Under the pieces are notes generated by a model that had not been told where the DNA came from, ran no database searches, and saw only the letters and a list, made by a program, of their open reading frames with translations. 64,000 nucleotides of DNA from Taenia hydatigena (taxonomy: Eukaryota > Platyhelminthes > Cestoda > Cyclophyllidea > Taeniidae): NCBI GenBank assembly GCA_036345935.2, contig JADWOT020000006.1:15660519-15724518 (forward strand), written 5' to 3'. Of the stretch, positions 1 to 11,319 are shown piece after piece (position 1 is the first letter of the stretch; each line of letters starts with the position of its first letter). The position numbers and the translations under genes are program-made.

Positions 1-357
1 GAAAGCACCAGATGAACGTCGTTCGAATTTTCTTAAATTTCTTTTATTGCAACAAAATTTTTTCAAGATCCACAGCCCACTAAACGCGCGATGGGGAGAC
101 GCCGTTACTCCAACCGCAAATCCGTTAGTGGCGTTGCCAGAATTGGTGCCATCAGCAGGAATGTGTGCGTAAAAAACAAGGATCCGATTTCTAAATCGTG
201 TTAAAACGTCTAAATCTTGGCGACACCGAGAATTTTCGGAGCTATAGAGCACTCCATTCTCTCAACCAATCAGAATTTACGACAGCAGCAATTGGCAAGT
301 GGTACGCGGATTTAGAAAATAATTGCTTCCTCGAGAGTTCGTTCATTTGAACTAAAA
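1..357. other. 5' flank of the SLC46-type gene
   Basis: No open frame, repeat or RNA gene was recognised here. The segment presumably holds the promoter and 5' untranslated region of the transporter that starts at 358, but no clear core promoter motif was seen. Confidence 0.3.
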
Positions 358-1860
358 ATGTTTCAAAAGATCCTGCCAAATCTGGTAATTGTAATCTTTT
401 CGATCTATAAAATTACCGAAACCCTTTTACAAACATCAACCCGACTACAGGTCTACCACCTGGTTTGCGCCCATATCACTCAAACCGATACTCGTGACTT
501 CAACTCCGTTTGCTACAGCTATGCTGAGTCTGACAGCACTCACGAGATACTGGACCATCCAATTCAGAAACAGGCTGCACCTTTCATTATCGGGTACCGC
601 GTTCTCCTTAATCTACCCGCTATGTGTGTCTGCCTCGTTCTGGGCAGTTGGTCCGATCAGAATGGACGCAAGGGCCCAATGATACTGCCTATAATTGGTG
701 CCTGTTTGGCCTGCTGTGTCTTTGGGATCAGTCTCATACCAGGCTATCCATCTATTCCTTTCCAAATGGCATGGCTTCTTGCTGGTGCTCTGCTCTATGG
801 ACTTTGTGGCAAGAGCAATTCTTTGGGAATGGGGGCCCACAGCTACATCACCGACTGCAGTACAGAAGGGGAACGAACTACTCTCATTGGCCGACTTTTG
901 GGCACAAATTTTGTGGGGCTCTGCATTGGTTCGTTGCTAGTCACTGTTTTCTACTACTTCTCTTCCTATGGATGGGTCCTCCTCTTCGTCGCAGCCCTCA
1001 ATTTGGGCATACTGAGTCTACTCATCTTGCTGGTGAGGGATAGTTTAAAAGTTAGTCCATCAGAATCTCCTTTGGGTAACTACGGATCGATGTGGATGCT
1101 GGAATATCCAAAACATCAAAAGCAACAGGTAGAGAGAAATGAAGGGGAGGTGAAGCAGGGGAACGTAAACAAGTCGGAAGGAGAGGTTGGAAAGAAATGT
1201 GGCTGCTGTCAGACCGTCAGTACATCACTTAAGGAATCTTGGATTTATATTGCAAAGGTGAGACCTAACAGGCGTCACGTCTACATTCGTATTCTGCTTG
1301 GTGCAGTGCTATTCAACCAAGTTACAAAGGCCGGAGAACAAGACAGCCTCCTACTGTATGTGGTGAGGCAAGGTGTAGGTTGGTCGGATGGAATCTATGG
1401 CGCTTATCTGGCGACTTACTATGCTTCCATGGCTTTAAATCTGATTTTTGTCTTTCCTGTAGTCGAGCATTTATTCCAACCTTCCGACATAAGTCTCATT
1501 CTCTTTGGTCTGACTATGAAGTCGGTTCGACTGATAGGCACAGCACTGACGACTAACACGGTGCTAATCTTTGTCTTCGCTGTGCTCGGTTCCCCTGCAG
1601 GATACATAATTTCGGCGCTTCGTTCGTTGGTCACAAAACTGGTGGACTCGGGAGAAGTTGGAACCACTTTTGCAATCATGTCGGTCTTTGAAACTCTTGC
1701 CAACCTTTTCGGCTCCATCGTCTTCACATCGGTATATGCCGCGACTGTGACAGTATTCCCCGGAACTGTCTTCATCATCGACGCCTGTCTCCACGTTGGA
1801 ATGTTCGCCCTCATGGTTTGGCTGGGCTGGAGGTTAAGGAACTTATCTACCTTCAAATGA
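358..1860 (+). CDS. SLC46-type major facilitator transporter (single exon)
   Basis: One open frame of 500 codons from ATG to TGA. The protein is hydrophobic, with about 11-12 predicted membrane spans and a hydrophilic central loop at about residues 225-300 that is rich in Lys/Glu and contains a KKCGCC cluster. Residues about 95-115 read GSWSDQNGRKGP, the loop 2-3 signature of major facilitators in the form seen in the SLC46 family (proton-coupled folate transporter, SLC46A1-3). Family members are about 450-500 residues, so the length fits. It should sit in the plasma or lysosomal membrane; the substrate cannot be told from sequence. The absence of introns stands out beside the intron-rich neighbours. 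A possible AATAAA polyadenylation signal lies at 1992-1997. Family assignment is fairly secure; the subfamily is not. Confidence 0.83.
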   Translation: MFQKILPNLVIVIFSIYKITETLLQTSTRLQVYHLVCAHITQTDTRDFNSVCYSYAESDSTHEILDHPIQKQAAPFIIGYRVLLNLPAMCVCLVLGSWSDQNGRKGPMILPIIGACLACCVFGISLIPGYPSIPFQMAWLLAGALLYGLCGKSNSLGMGAHSYITDCSTEGERTTLIGRLLGTNFVGLCIGSLLVTVFYYFSSYGWVLLFVAALNLGILSLLILLVRDSLKVSPSESPLGNYGSMWMLEYPKHQKQQVERNEGEVKQGNVNKSEGEVGKKCGCCQTVSTSLKESWIYIAKVRPNRRHVYIRILLGAVLFNQVTKAGEQDSLLLYVVRQGVGWSDGIYGAYLATYYASMALNLIFVFPVVEHLFQPSDISLILFGLTMKSVRLIGTALTTNTVLIFVFAVLGSPAGYIISALRSLVTKLVDSGEVGTTFAIMSVFETLANLFGSIVFTSVYAATVTVFPGTVFIIDACLHVGMFALMVWLGWRLRNLSTFK

Positions 1861-2722
1861 ATTTACATTAACCGCACGAGCACCCATTCATGCCAATGCA
1901 ATCCTGTCTTTAAGAAATGATTCAGACTGTTGATTAAAATTAACCTTTTCCCTTACGTCGGTTAAATTAATTTCGCAGGGTGAAGGCTAATAATAAATTG
2001 GCACAGAGTAAAATTATATGATACCATTTCCCCCCACTCCGTGGGACGTTTGCATAGAGGGCGCTAGAGCTATATATCAATTCGTAACACTAAACAAGGA
2101 ATGACACCTCCTAGATTATTTTCAGTTACGGTGGCTAGAGATGGCACCAAAATCACAGCGTTGCAATAACTCTTCTCGACAGATGCATAATGAGGCTAGC
2201 GTAGGTCAGTACAAAATTCACTAACAAAACCAGAAGTGACGAGATGGGGACGCATGCGTGTTTGGGTAACGGTATGAGTACAGCATTACCCACATAGCGA
2301 AAAACGTTCAAAAACAAACAACTTTAACGGACTACAGACATTTTACTCGCCTCCCCTTTGGACAATCGCTTCCGGCCATCACAGTTACGCCTCCACTCGG
2401 AATGTGGACAGTATACACAGCCAATCCGCACTGCACAAGAACCAGAAGACCAGTAGCTATCCCCATCTTACGGCACCACTGCACCACAAAACGCAGCCCA
2501 CCAGATGTCAAGCATGTATGCTAATCATCTTAGTAACGCGGGAGAACTGTGTCGATTTTGAACACGAAGTTTACTTCAAGGGCACACAAACTCCGGTAAT
2601 TTAACTCGATTGTTACCATACACCAAAAGGGGATTATACAGAGAGATTGTATTTCCTGTTAGCGAATGAAAAGAGGGGTAGAGAAAGGTCTGCAAAAACG
2701 ACGACGCTCGGAACAAAGACAA
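1861..2722. other. Convergent intergenic region between SLC46-type gene and SPT5
   Basis: This stretch lies between two genes that end towards each other, so it holds both 3' untranslated regions. The only open frame (2404-2604, +) has no recognisable domain and is judged random. No repeat was recognised. Confidence 0.35.
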
Positions 2723-5700
2723 TTATTCGTCTTCCTCGTCATCTATGGAGTGACTTGATCTAGGCGTCCTGTGATGATCCGGTGTTTGCCAGGGCTGGTA
2801 GCCTATTTGTAGGAAAAGACAAGGAGCAATTACATTAAAGAAATGCTTCCTTGACAAAATTGAAAAGACGCGTTCGTCACGCAAGCCGTACTCATGTTTT
2901 GAAAAACCTAATTTTGCATTATCCACCCTTATCCGACTGGTACAACAAAAAGTAAATGTACAAAGGTGCACCAGCCTCAGATCGCGAACAACCGCTCACC
3001 TGGTGTGTTTTGGCCGTCCTCGTTCATGAAGTGAGCAGGAGTAGCCATATTCGGATTGAAAGCGTATGGTAGCGGTGTCGCATCGGCACGAGGAGTCATG
3101 CTCGGCGCGTGAGGTGTCATCGATCCCGCCTAAAAAGGGACAAGGCCACGAGTGATGGCACAGCCCTCCCAGTAGTAATGCCACGACCTTGCAATATGAA
3201 TGGCCCCCAGAATTAAAGGCATCACTTCATCCATTCGAGGTGTGGGGGCAAAAAAGCGACTAGATTCTCCTGCTTTACGAACAATCACAGTTGGGCACTT
3301 GTTTGACTCTTGCGTCCAGGCAAAAAACGGCTCTCAGAGCGCAGGATTTAGATTAGCAAGTTGCTGTTAGATCCAGCTTAAAGAACTTCATCTCACTTAA
3401 TTGAGGATTAGTGGGCTCGCTGAAGCAATCAAATTACGAATTAAAGACCCAAAATAGCAACTAAATCCATAGCATAATCCTGTTACTCAAAAGTATCGGC
3501 GGCGGCGCCTTTCAGTGCCGCTGAGCAAGTCTCATCAGCTTAAAAGTCAGCATAGTCTTTATTCGCATTATCTAGCGGTGGTCTCCGACACCTGAATCTT
3601 GACGATAGTGTTGACGGTTGCCTTAATCGATAAACCACTTGATAATCATCCTCTTTAATATCATAAAAATGTTATTCTTTGTTGCACGCATCTAGAAGCC
3701 AGAAGAATGTAGCAAAATAGAAGAGCATGGAAGACGTACCATGGGTGTGCGAGCCTCTCGAACGGATGTGGCTCTCGGAGTGGCCACAGAAGCGCCAAGT
3801 TGGTCGGCAATGATGTGCCCAGAGCTATCCAACAGGCCGACGTTCTGACGCAGAACGTGCACCTTCTTAAATTGGGAGTGCAGTTCCAGCAGCACCTCAT
3901 TCGATGTGGCATCGCAAATTATACCCGTCAGACCTTTTAAAGTACCCTGAGAAACAAATCAATGGAATAATAAAATAATAAATAAGAGTGATCACAAATA
4001 ATGACAAACCGAAATAAGTTGCATCGCACTAGAGGAGCCTACCTACCTGCCTATCAACCAAGCTGATTTGATAACTTTCGTTGACGGCATCAACGTAATA
4101 GTAGAGCTAATGTCAAGGTACAGTGGGAGGTTGGCATCAACTCACAGCAACTATGCGAGCCGTCTTGCCAATGATGGACCTGTCGAACTGGTTGGGGCCC
4201 CTGGGATTGCAGCCACGCTGACCAGAGAGAGGCTGAACCGCAGGAGGACGAGTGGAGTGCGAAAATGACAGACCTCCACCATCCTTCCTGTTCCCCGTAC
4301 CTCCAACCTGTGCCAACTGACGAGATTTAGATACCAAGATTCCGGCGTTCTCCACGTGCGTTCGACAGTACACAAACACCCATGACCTGTAGATGTATTT
4401 GATTTCGCCAACTATACCGGTGTAAGGCTTCTCAAGAAAACGCACGCTATCTTTGATCTAAAACAATGAAAACGTCTTAAGTTGACTGGTTAATTTGCTT
4501 ATGTCGCAGAACTTGTTGAATATATTTCCAGAGTTTAGGGTTATACAAGGCACACTAATGATACGACCTCCAGTTTGTCAAAATATCATTTTTGCATGAG
4601 ACGCGAGCCGGTGGCAAACAATGATTCCATAAAAGGTATAAGAAAATTTACTAATTCCTCGATATAACTTTGCGAAGTCTTATGAGCGGCTGATAAGAGG
4701 TAGGCCGCATAAGAATCTTGACAATTGAATAATGAGAATAGTGATGTACTGTTTGTGAACATCACCTGAATAACGTTCCCATTACGATCAAGGGCCTGAG
4801 GTTGAGCACCGCGTGGCCCGCCGAATTTCATGACACGTAGAGCAGTGTTTGCCTTGACAGTAACCACCTTGCCGAGACAAGTGAGAATGGAGATGCTCTC
4901 TCTATCGACTTGAGTTACCACGCCAAAGTTGTGTGAGTCGATTTGCACAAAATCCATCAACTGAACGCCATCCGATTGGCCAACATCCGAGGGACCCCCT
5001 CGGTCCTGCCACAGACGAAGGTCTTTTGGAGCGACGCGAATCTCAGACATACCTCTGTCTGGGAGGACCATGCACAAGTTTGGCTCATAGACTAGTAACA
5101 GTCCTGTCTCATTCTCGTAACGACCATGAATGACCTAGCAGATGGGAAAGACTTCATTGAGTATTAATAAAAAGAATACACCTAGCCAATTTAGAGAACA
5201 AATTTACCTTGACACGATCACCTTGTTCAAAATACTTTCTCAATTCTGTTGGATTGAAAGGAATTGGTTCTTTTAAATCATGATGACTGGGCTGTACGAT
5301 GACTCTATCGTCGACTTCCACAGATAGCACTGTGCCTCTGAGGTTTTTTAATTCACCATCACAGACCTCGATAATATCGCCGGGCATGAACCCGTGGCCC
5401 GACGAAATGACCTCGCCGTTTGCACCCAGTTTGATAGAGGAGACATTTTTAGTCGCCACGGTTGCAGCAGCCGCCGCCAGCTCGGCGCCATCAGGCAATT
5501 GGTTGAATCGCTCCAACTCACTCAGGGTCGGTCGAATTCCATCAGCAATCTACAAGCCAAGCCATGGTTATTTAAAATTAGGTGTCCTAAACACGTTAAA
5601 AGCTACAAGGCAGAGATAGTTAGAAGTAAGCTTGCCATGTTTAAATCTCAAATTTTAACCGCTACAATCGTTTCATTGAAACGCATGATCACAGAAGCAT

Positions 5701-7536
5701 TGAGAAAAATCAAAGTGATTTCAAAACACGCAGCTTATGAAAAAGATACAATAATCCTTCAAAGAGGGTAACAAGAATGACAACCAATAAAGAATAAACC
5801 TAAAGCCCGACTTCAAGCAATGAAACCAGGGACTATACAGACATTTCACTAATAAAACTTTCTGTGAATGCATAATGTAAAGGAGAGAAAGGATCGCAAG
5901 ACGAAAAGTAACCTACAACTGCGTTTATACGGAAGTCCTTTCGGAGAAAGCCGGCAGAGTCGTATTGATTACCCTCGAAAACGACGAAGGAACCGCTATT
6001 GCTGATACGATCAGCAACTTTGCTAGGGTCGAAGAGGGCCGCAGGAGGACGCTTCCAACGCCCCTTGCGGTTGACTGGGGCAGAGCCTTGCACTGAACCC
6101 GCTCCCCCATCGCTGTCGTCGAATCGATTTCGCTTACGATCGTAGTCAATCCTAGGAACGAGTTTGAGCCGAACTAGATTTTGCGCATCTTTAACGCTTT
6201 CAACCTAAAACAGGAGAATAAGTGATGTCTTCATGAGCACAATCAAGCATCGAACTAAGTGAACAGGAAACAATGCGTAAGCTGAATCGGTTGGTTGGAC
6301 AGTACTGAAATAGTGTGCGTAATAGTCTACTGAATAACTAAAAGTAAAAGTAAGACAATCGAATTCTACATCGCCATTGACTGTCAGAGCCCAAGAAATG
6401 ATTGAATTACCTGGGCCAGATCGTCCTTATAGAGACCACTTTTGAGACGAACCCACTGCTTTGGCTTCAACTGAGCAGTCTCCTTGACAACATTTAAGAC
6501 GTCAATCATCTCATTTATGGGCACCAATTTCTGCTCGAACTGAGCTCTCGATAGCGCACTAATGCCTTCTAGAGCTTGCTTGACATGAGTTTGCTTGAAC
6601 GCTTCGATGTAGATGTGACCTTTCAAACCCTCCTTTGCAAACGCAGATTTGATTTGAAGAGGTGTGTCTGACAACTGGAAGGCGAGGAATTTACGCATAA
6701 GAGAAAGCACCGTAGCTTTTTCTTCACCCATTTGGCAACGAACAACCCAGAGGTTAGGATCCTTAATGTCAGGAACCCTTTCCTGCTGTGCAATACTAGC
6801 AGTCATGCCAGCTCCTTCACCAAACCGATGTGAAGCATAGTTCTGTGACTCATAGCGCTGTTGAAAGTACCGCTCCAAGCATTCCACATCCTGCTCTGTG
6901 AACTCTTTCATTCGATTGCGGGCTTCAAGATCGCGAGCCGATGCCACCGCCGATTGGATGGCCTCATCTTCCTCATGGCCAAGAATTTCGGCGTCGTCGC
7001 CATCATCGTCTTCCTCTTCTTCGTCTTCATCGACGGCTTCAGCTTCGTCAATAAATAGGTTCTAGAAAGTTGTGTATTCAGAAATTCATTTGTTTGACGA
7101 ACAAAAGCATTTATGTTATAAATAACGATGACACCAAGCAGATCAGACCAATCGAACTGGTGAACAAGATAGCCGATAGATGTTATAAGCCAAATACACA
7201 AGCCACAACTATGAAGATGCGATGACAGGGACGTGCACGATAATGATAAACTATAAAACATCCAAACGAGGTGCATAGGTGCCGGAATCTTTCAACAACC
7301 AAGGCCCGCGAAATGCGCAGGAAAACTACCGCATCCCGTTTGGAAAAGTGCAAGACAAACTTCCTTACTCGGACATCCCTAAAGTCGCGATGGCGTTTCC
7401 CATGCTTTTGAGGTGTTTCCTCCTCATCATCATTCTCTTCTGATGACTCATACGATCTCTCGCTAGGATCATCACTCTCATAACCAGCCCTCCTCCGCTT
7501 GACCGGAGCAACATCACTCTCGACGTCTGACTCCAT
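2723..7536 (-). CDS. SUPT5H: Transcription elongation factor SPT5 (DSIF large subunit), 9 exons, 848 aa
   Basis: Exons (minus strand): 7536-7369, 7061-6411, 6204-5917, 5549-5208, 5134-4766, 4457-4146, 3946-3740, 3129-3000, 2802-2723; all joins are GT-AG, in phase, 2,547 nt in total. SPT5 pairs with SPT4 to form DSIF, which binds the RNA polymerase II clamp and controls pausing and elongation. Visible in order: acidic Ser/Glu N-terminus with KRRRAGYES, a second Asp/Glu run, the NGN domain at about residues 155-245 (DPNLWVVRCQMGEEKAT), a first KOW after PKQWVRLKSGLYKDDLAQ, the EGNQYD..GFL.K linker, a KOW with MPGDIIEVCDGELKNLRGT, RKYFEQGDRVK, KDLRLWQDR, GKVVTVK, a KOW with YTGIVGEI, and KOW5 (LTGIICDATSNEVLLELHSQ). 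The C-terminal repeat region is short (a few TP/RTP motifs), and the protein then ends in DDEEDE. The closing KOW of vertebrate SPT5 was not found, so the protein is over 200 residues shorter than human SPT5. Identity is very secure; the tail is discussed as a finding. Confidence 0.96.
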
Positions 7537-7995
7537 TCTTTATGTAGCGATAGACGCGCGACGGTAGTGGGTTATTAAAATAAGGTAACCGCACACATCA
7601 ATAACTTCCAGATAATATCTGCTTAGTAAAGACGGAGACAATTTCGCTTAAATATGACCTGTTCGTAAAACTTGCAACTGTATTTAAACAGAGCTGGCAT
7701 ATTACTTATAAGACTAAGGACGAGCCTTATTTTATACATAGGCGCAACTTGAACTAAACCCACTCAAAAATTTTAGAGTAGATTTCCTTAAGGGTAACAA
7801 CTTAAGTTCGACACCAAAATTTTACTCTTAATGGTTCCAATGTTGGCATAAAATAGAATTTCTTGAAAACTTATAGTAAAGATACAAATTTGTAAGACTT
7901 TTGATTTGTTACTGACTAGACTTTTTAAAACTTTGTTATCACACCTGGTGGAACACATGTCCACAAACCGCTTCTTGCGAGTTCGTCAGGCGGTC
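7537..7995. promoter_or_regulatory. Shared divergent promoter region of SPT5 and API5
   Basis: The start codons of SPT5 (7536, minus) and API5 (7996, plus) are 459 bp apart and transcribed away from each other. The region is AT-rich and contains no other supported gene, so both core promoters and 5' untranslated regions must lie here. No TATA box or initiator could be assigned with confidence. An in-frame upstream ATG at 7957 could lengthen API5 by 13 residues. Confidence 0.5.
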
Positions 7996-9928
7996 ATGAT
8001 CGCTGTCAGTGTGGATTTGCTCTACAGCTGTTTCGACACCATATCAAACGAAAATTCTTCTGACATCGAGGTTCGTATAAAAAGAGCAATTTTATGATCT
8101 AGAAAAGTGATGCTTTTCGACTTATCCTTGTAGGTAGCAAATGTGGGCCGAACGAGAAAAGACTTTCATCTCAGTTCATTGGCAGATTCTTCAAGTTGTT
8201 TAAAAATGAACAGGAAAATAGTTTTAATCACTTGTTGGACCTTTGTGATGATGAATACCCGGTAATTCGCATGCAAGCAGTACGTGATCTCCTACAAATA
8301 TGCAAGTCGGAGCCTGCGTATATCTCGCGTGTTTCAGATGTTCTGAGTCAAATGTTCGCATCTGACGATGCGTCGGTACTTTTCACTTGTTTTTTGATTA
8401 GTTAAAGGAACTTCATGTTATTGCCCTAGTTATGTTTACCCTACTTGAAATGGATCCTAGTGGCACACTTGCTGGCATTTTCAACCACATATCGACCGAT
8501 TCTGAGATTCATAGAGGGAATTTAGTTACATTTTTGATGGAGAACCTGAAGCGTCTCCCCGATAGTAAAATATCACCGGAATTGGAGGAATCCATTATTC
8601 AACAATTAAATAAATTACTTCCAATTGTCTCTCGAACTGGATTCGTGCAACTTATATCCCTCATTGCTTCGTTGAAGTCTATGACTTCATTACAAGCGCG
8701 GCAGAGTTTGGTTGATAAGATTACAGACCATGTCATCCAATCTATACCATTGTTCAATCCGCAGGTTGTATCATCTGTTGCGCATATTCGGGATTGCGGA
8801 AAACAAGTCGTGCAGCTTTTGTCGGTAGGTGATTTTGTACATTGCATTGCAGCTTTTACTAGAAGAACGTTTCCGCAGGTGCATTCCTAAAATACCTACT
8901 CGTGAAAGTTATCCCAAAAATATCATTGGTGAAGAATCCTTCTGACCAACGAAGTATACTGCAGCTGCTGGCTGAATTTAGTGCTCATCCTGGAGTTACG
9001 TTTGCATCCATTCGGCCCGATGAAAAAATGCATATCCTCTTACCTTTGTACAATTGTTTGATGGAAATCTTGCCTGAAGCACCTTTGATGCAGGAACCGA
9101 TGACTACTCTCGACGGTGGTGGCTCTGATAAACTTTTGGTTCCTGCTTTTGCTGAGGAATGTTGCATTTACTCTCTACTGAGCCTCCTTAGATTCTATCC
9201 CAAGTTCCTTTGTACTACGGAGACTGGGAACGATGAAGCAGCGAGAGAAGGAAGTTTCCGTCTCCAGGCGTTGCGTCAGAAAGTCCAATTCACATCACGT
9301 CTAATTTATTCATGCAAAGCTTCCATCATAGCTCAAATACAAGAGACGTTCCAAGTAGAGGGACTGTCCTCCTTGACATTAGCCGAGGAAGCCAGACGGG
9401 TATGCAGTCATTTAATCATTTGCATGCAAGGTAAACATATGTTCGCGCACTTACCAGTTCAGGCTTCCTAAGCACCGGACTATCTCGTATTTAGCAAAAT
9501 TTACTAGCTGCTGGTGCTGGTTTTTCCTATATTTGAGATAATCTTGGTGTCTTTTCACATGAATGGCGGAAAGGAACTGGATGTGGGTACTACAAGGGAT
9601 CACAGCGCATATTTTGTAAAACTACAATAAAGGTGATGGTCTCACATATTTTCCATTTTAGGCTCTTGAAAATATCGAGAAGATGGTGCGATGCCTCTTT
9701 CGTCCTCGGATAGAGCCAGAATACCTAATCGACATTGTTCTCTCGTGGGTCGATACGACGCAGGCACTAAAGCGCCCCGCACCGTCTTCGATGTTGGTCG
9801 GTATTCACAGCGCGACTAAACAAAAACCCCCGCAACTGCAACGACGTTTTCCAGTGAAGGGCCGTCGATTCGGCAGCTCTCTGATTGGTCGTGGTCTTAC
9901 TCGTGGTAGCGGTCGTCGTCGTTTTTAA
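7996..9928 (+). CDS. API5: Apoptosis inhibitor 5 (API5/AAC-11), 5 exons, 520 aa
   Basis: Exons 7996-8070, 8103-8375, 8402-8828, 8879-9399 and 9662-9928, with GT-AG introns of 32, 26, 50 and 262 nt, give 520 codons plus stop, close to human API5 (about 524). API5 is a nuclear HEAT/ARM-repeat scaffold linked to cell survival and mRNA export. Family blocks seen: VDLLYS near the start, NEKRLSSQFIGRFFKLF, HLLDLCDDEYPVIRMQAV, LEMDPSGTLAGIF, a long middle HEAT region (LQLLAEF), EKMVRCLF...LSW, then a basic Ala/Pro/Lys tail ending in an Arg/Gly-rich stretch (GRGLTRGSGRRRF), as in vertebrate API5. The ATG at 7996 was chosen because it aligns with the family start; 7957 is an in-frame alternative. A likely AATAAA signal sits at 10238-10243. 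Head-to-head with SPT5. Confidence 0.95.
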
Positions 9929-10495
9929 TTCTATTGTCTCCCTCTCTGTGAGGAAAATCTCTGCTTGAATGAATTTTTTACAACTGAAGGCTGTTTTTGA
10001 GGTCTAATCACCAAATTTGGGTTCATTAAGGTTTATTTGATTTTATACCTCATAACAATAGGGCGTATGGATTGCCGCTGGCTGCTGGTACGGTATGATT
10101 GATGGTTCACGAAATGGTACCCTGAATTGCCCATTTCAGGGTTGTTATTGCTTAGTTTCAGTAACAGAACTGGCAATCCTCCTAGACTGTTTATATAATT
10201 ATGCCAAAAAAAAAATACAAATTAAAATACAAAGTCGAATAAAAGTCTGTCTGATAAAGTTGTTTCGTGTAGTCGTGAGACTGCTAACGAGGGTTGGTTG
10301 AATATGGTAAAGTGGCGTCGATCAGAGCATGAGCTGTAGTGTTTTCAATCGAAAATGGGTTTTAGTTCCAAGAAAGGGGTTGGACCTGTTGGTGCGAAAA
10401 AAGCGTCGGCACAGCACAATCTAAACAATTAAATGTTTAAAGATGCAAATAAATGTACGCGGTAGCTGTAAGCGCGTAAGTTGTCAAGTTGACGG
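9929..10495. other. API5 3' region and convergent gap
   Basis: This is the 3' untranslated region of API5 (polyadenylation hexamer at 10238-10243 after an A-run) followed by the 3' flank of the minus-strand gene ending at 10496. A small open frame at 10095-10301 shows no domain and was not accepted. Confidence 0.4.
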
Positions 10496-11260
10496 TTATT
10501 CCGGCGGCTCCGTGGAAGGCTTTTTATGCCTCGTATCTCTCAATTTCCCATAGAGCGATTCTAGCTTGTCTGTGTTGTATGCGGAATGAAGCTTCTTTAA
10601 AATAGCTTTGAAGTTAGCTAGTTCTTCCCGTTGGCAGCTCTTCTCAATCGTCTTTTCGATGCACTCCCATGCATCGCTATAGTGGATTGTCTTGGTGGAA
10701 TTCGGAGTCGGTTGTTGTAAGCGTTGCACCCTTATCTCCACTGGCATCCCAAAATCAACATTGGCCACCCTCATTTGTTTCAAAACACGCGAGGAGAATT
10801 CAATATCTTTGCCTAAGATCAGATCCGCCAACCAGGCTATATTGGGTTTCTCAATGATTTCAATTGTCGGTTCTCCATCCTGGAAGCCACCCCAATGCAG
10901 CACATAAGAGGGCTGAAAAGGCATCGCGCCATGTTGCATCAGAACACGAACGCATCCGAGGGCATTTTCGCGAATGGCATGGTAAAGAGGAGGGCAAATT
11001 GTTATCGTCTTTTGCATCGGCTTCTGTGAAGTGTACACCTCATGGTAAATGTATCGCGTGATGTTGGTTGGACACTTTCGAATATAATCCATAACATAGG
11101 GGAAGTTGTCTTGAGCTATCGCGCGAATAATTGCATTCGCAATCACATAAGCTGGCAGGCTGATGTCCACATTGGGATTCAGGGGCCGTCCCCGTGAGTA
11201 GTCCATCTCTTGCTGCAAATTTTCCAACGGTTTCCGAGAATTTGGAACGTAGGAGGCCAT
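10496..11260 (-). CDS. Uncharacterised protein with ankyrin-like repeats, 254 aa
   Basis: A single uninterrupted frame runs from an ATG at 11260 to a stop at 10496. I do not recognise the protein as a named family. Residues about 85-115 (PLYHAIRENALGCVRVLMQH followed by GAMP) have the spacing of an ankyrin repeat, and about residues 45-65 (NAIIRAIAQDNFPYVMDYI) look like a degenerate one. The C-terminal third is charged and helical, with many Lys and Glu residues and a basic end. No signal peptide or membrane span is evident, so a cytosolic or nuclear protein-binding role is likely but inferred. The gene is head-to-head with the small gene starting near 11320, about 60 bp away, suggesting a shared promoter. 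Confidence 0.6.
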   Translation of the reverse strand: MASYVPNSRKPLENLQQEMDYSRGRPLNPNVDISLPAYVIANAIIRAIAQDNFPYVMDYIRKCPTNITRYIYHEVYTSQKPMQKTITICPPLYHAIRENALGCVRVLMQHGAMPFQPSYVLHWGGFQDGEPTIEIIEKPNIAWLADLILGKDIEFSSRVLKQMRVANVDFGMPVEIRVQRLQQPTPNSTKTIHYSDAWECIEKTIEKSCQREELANFKAILKKLHSAYNTDKLESLYGKLRDTRHKKPSTEPPE

Positions 11261-11319
11261 GCCTTTAAAATTACAATCAGCCTCACCTACAAAAGCCTCG
11301 CCCCCAGAGTTGGCGAAGT

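Noticed and set aside
613..1043. Several overlapping open frames on both strands inside the SLC46-type gene
   Set aside because: All are shadows of the 500-codon frame, which alone has family motifs.
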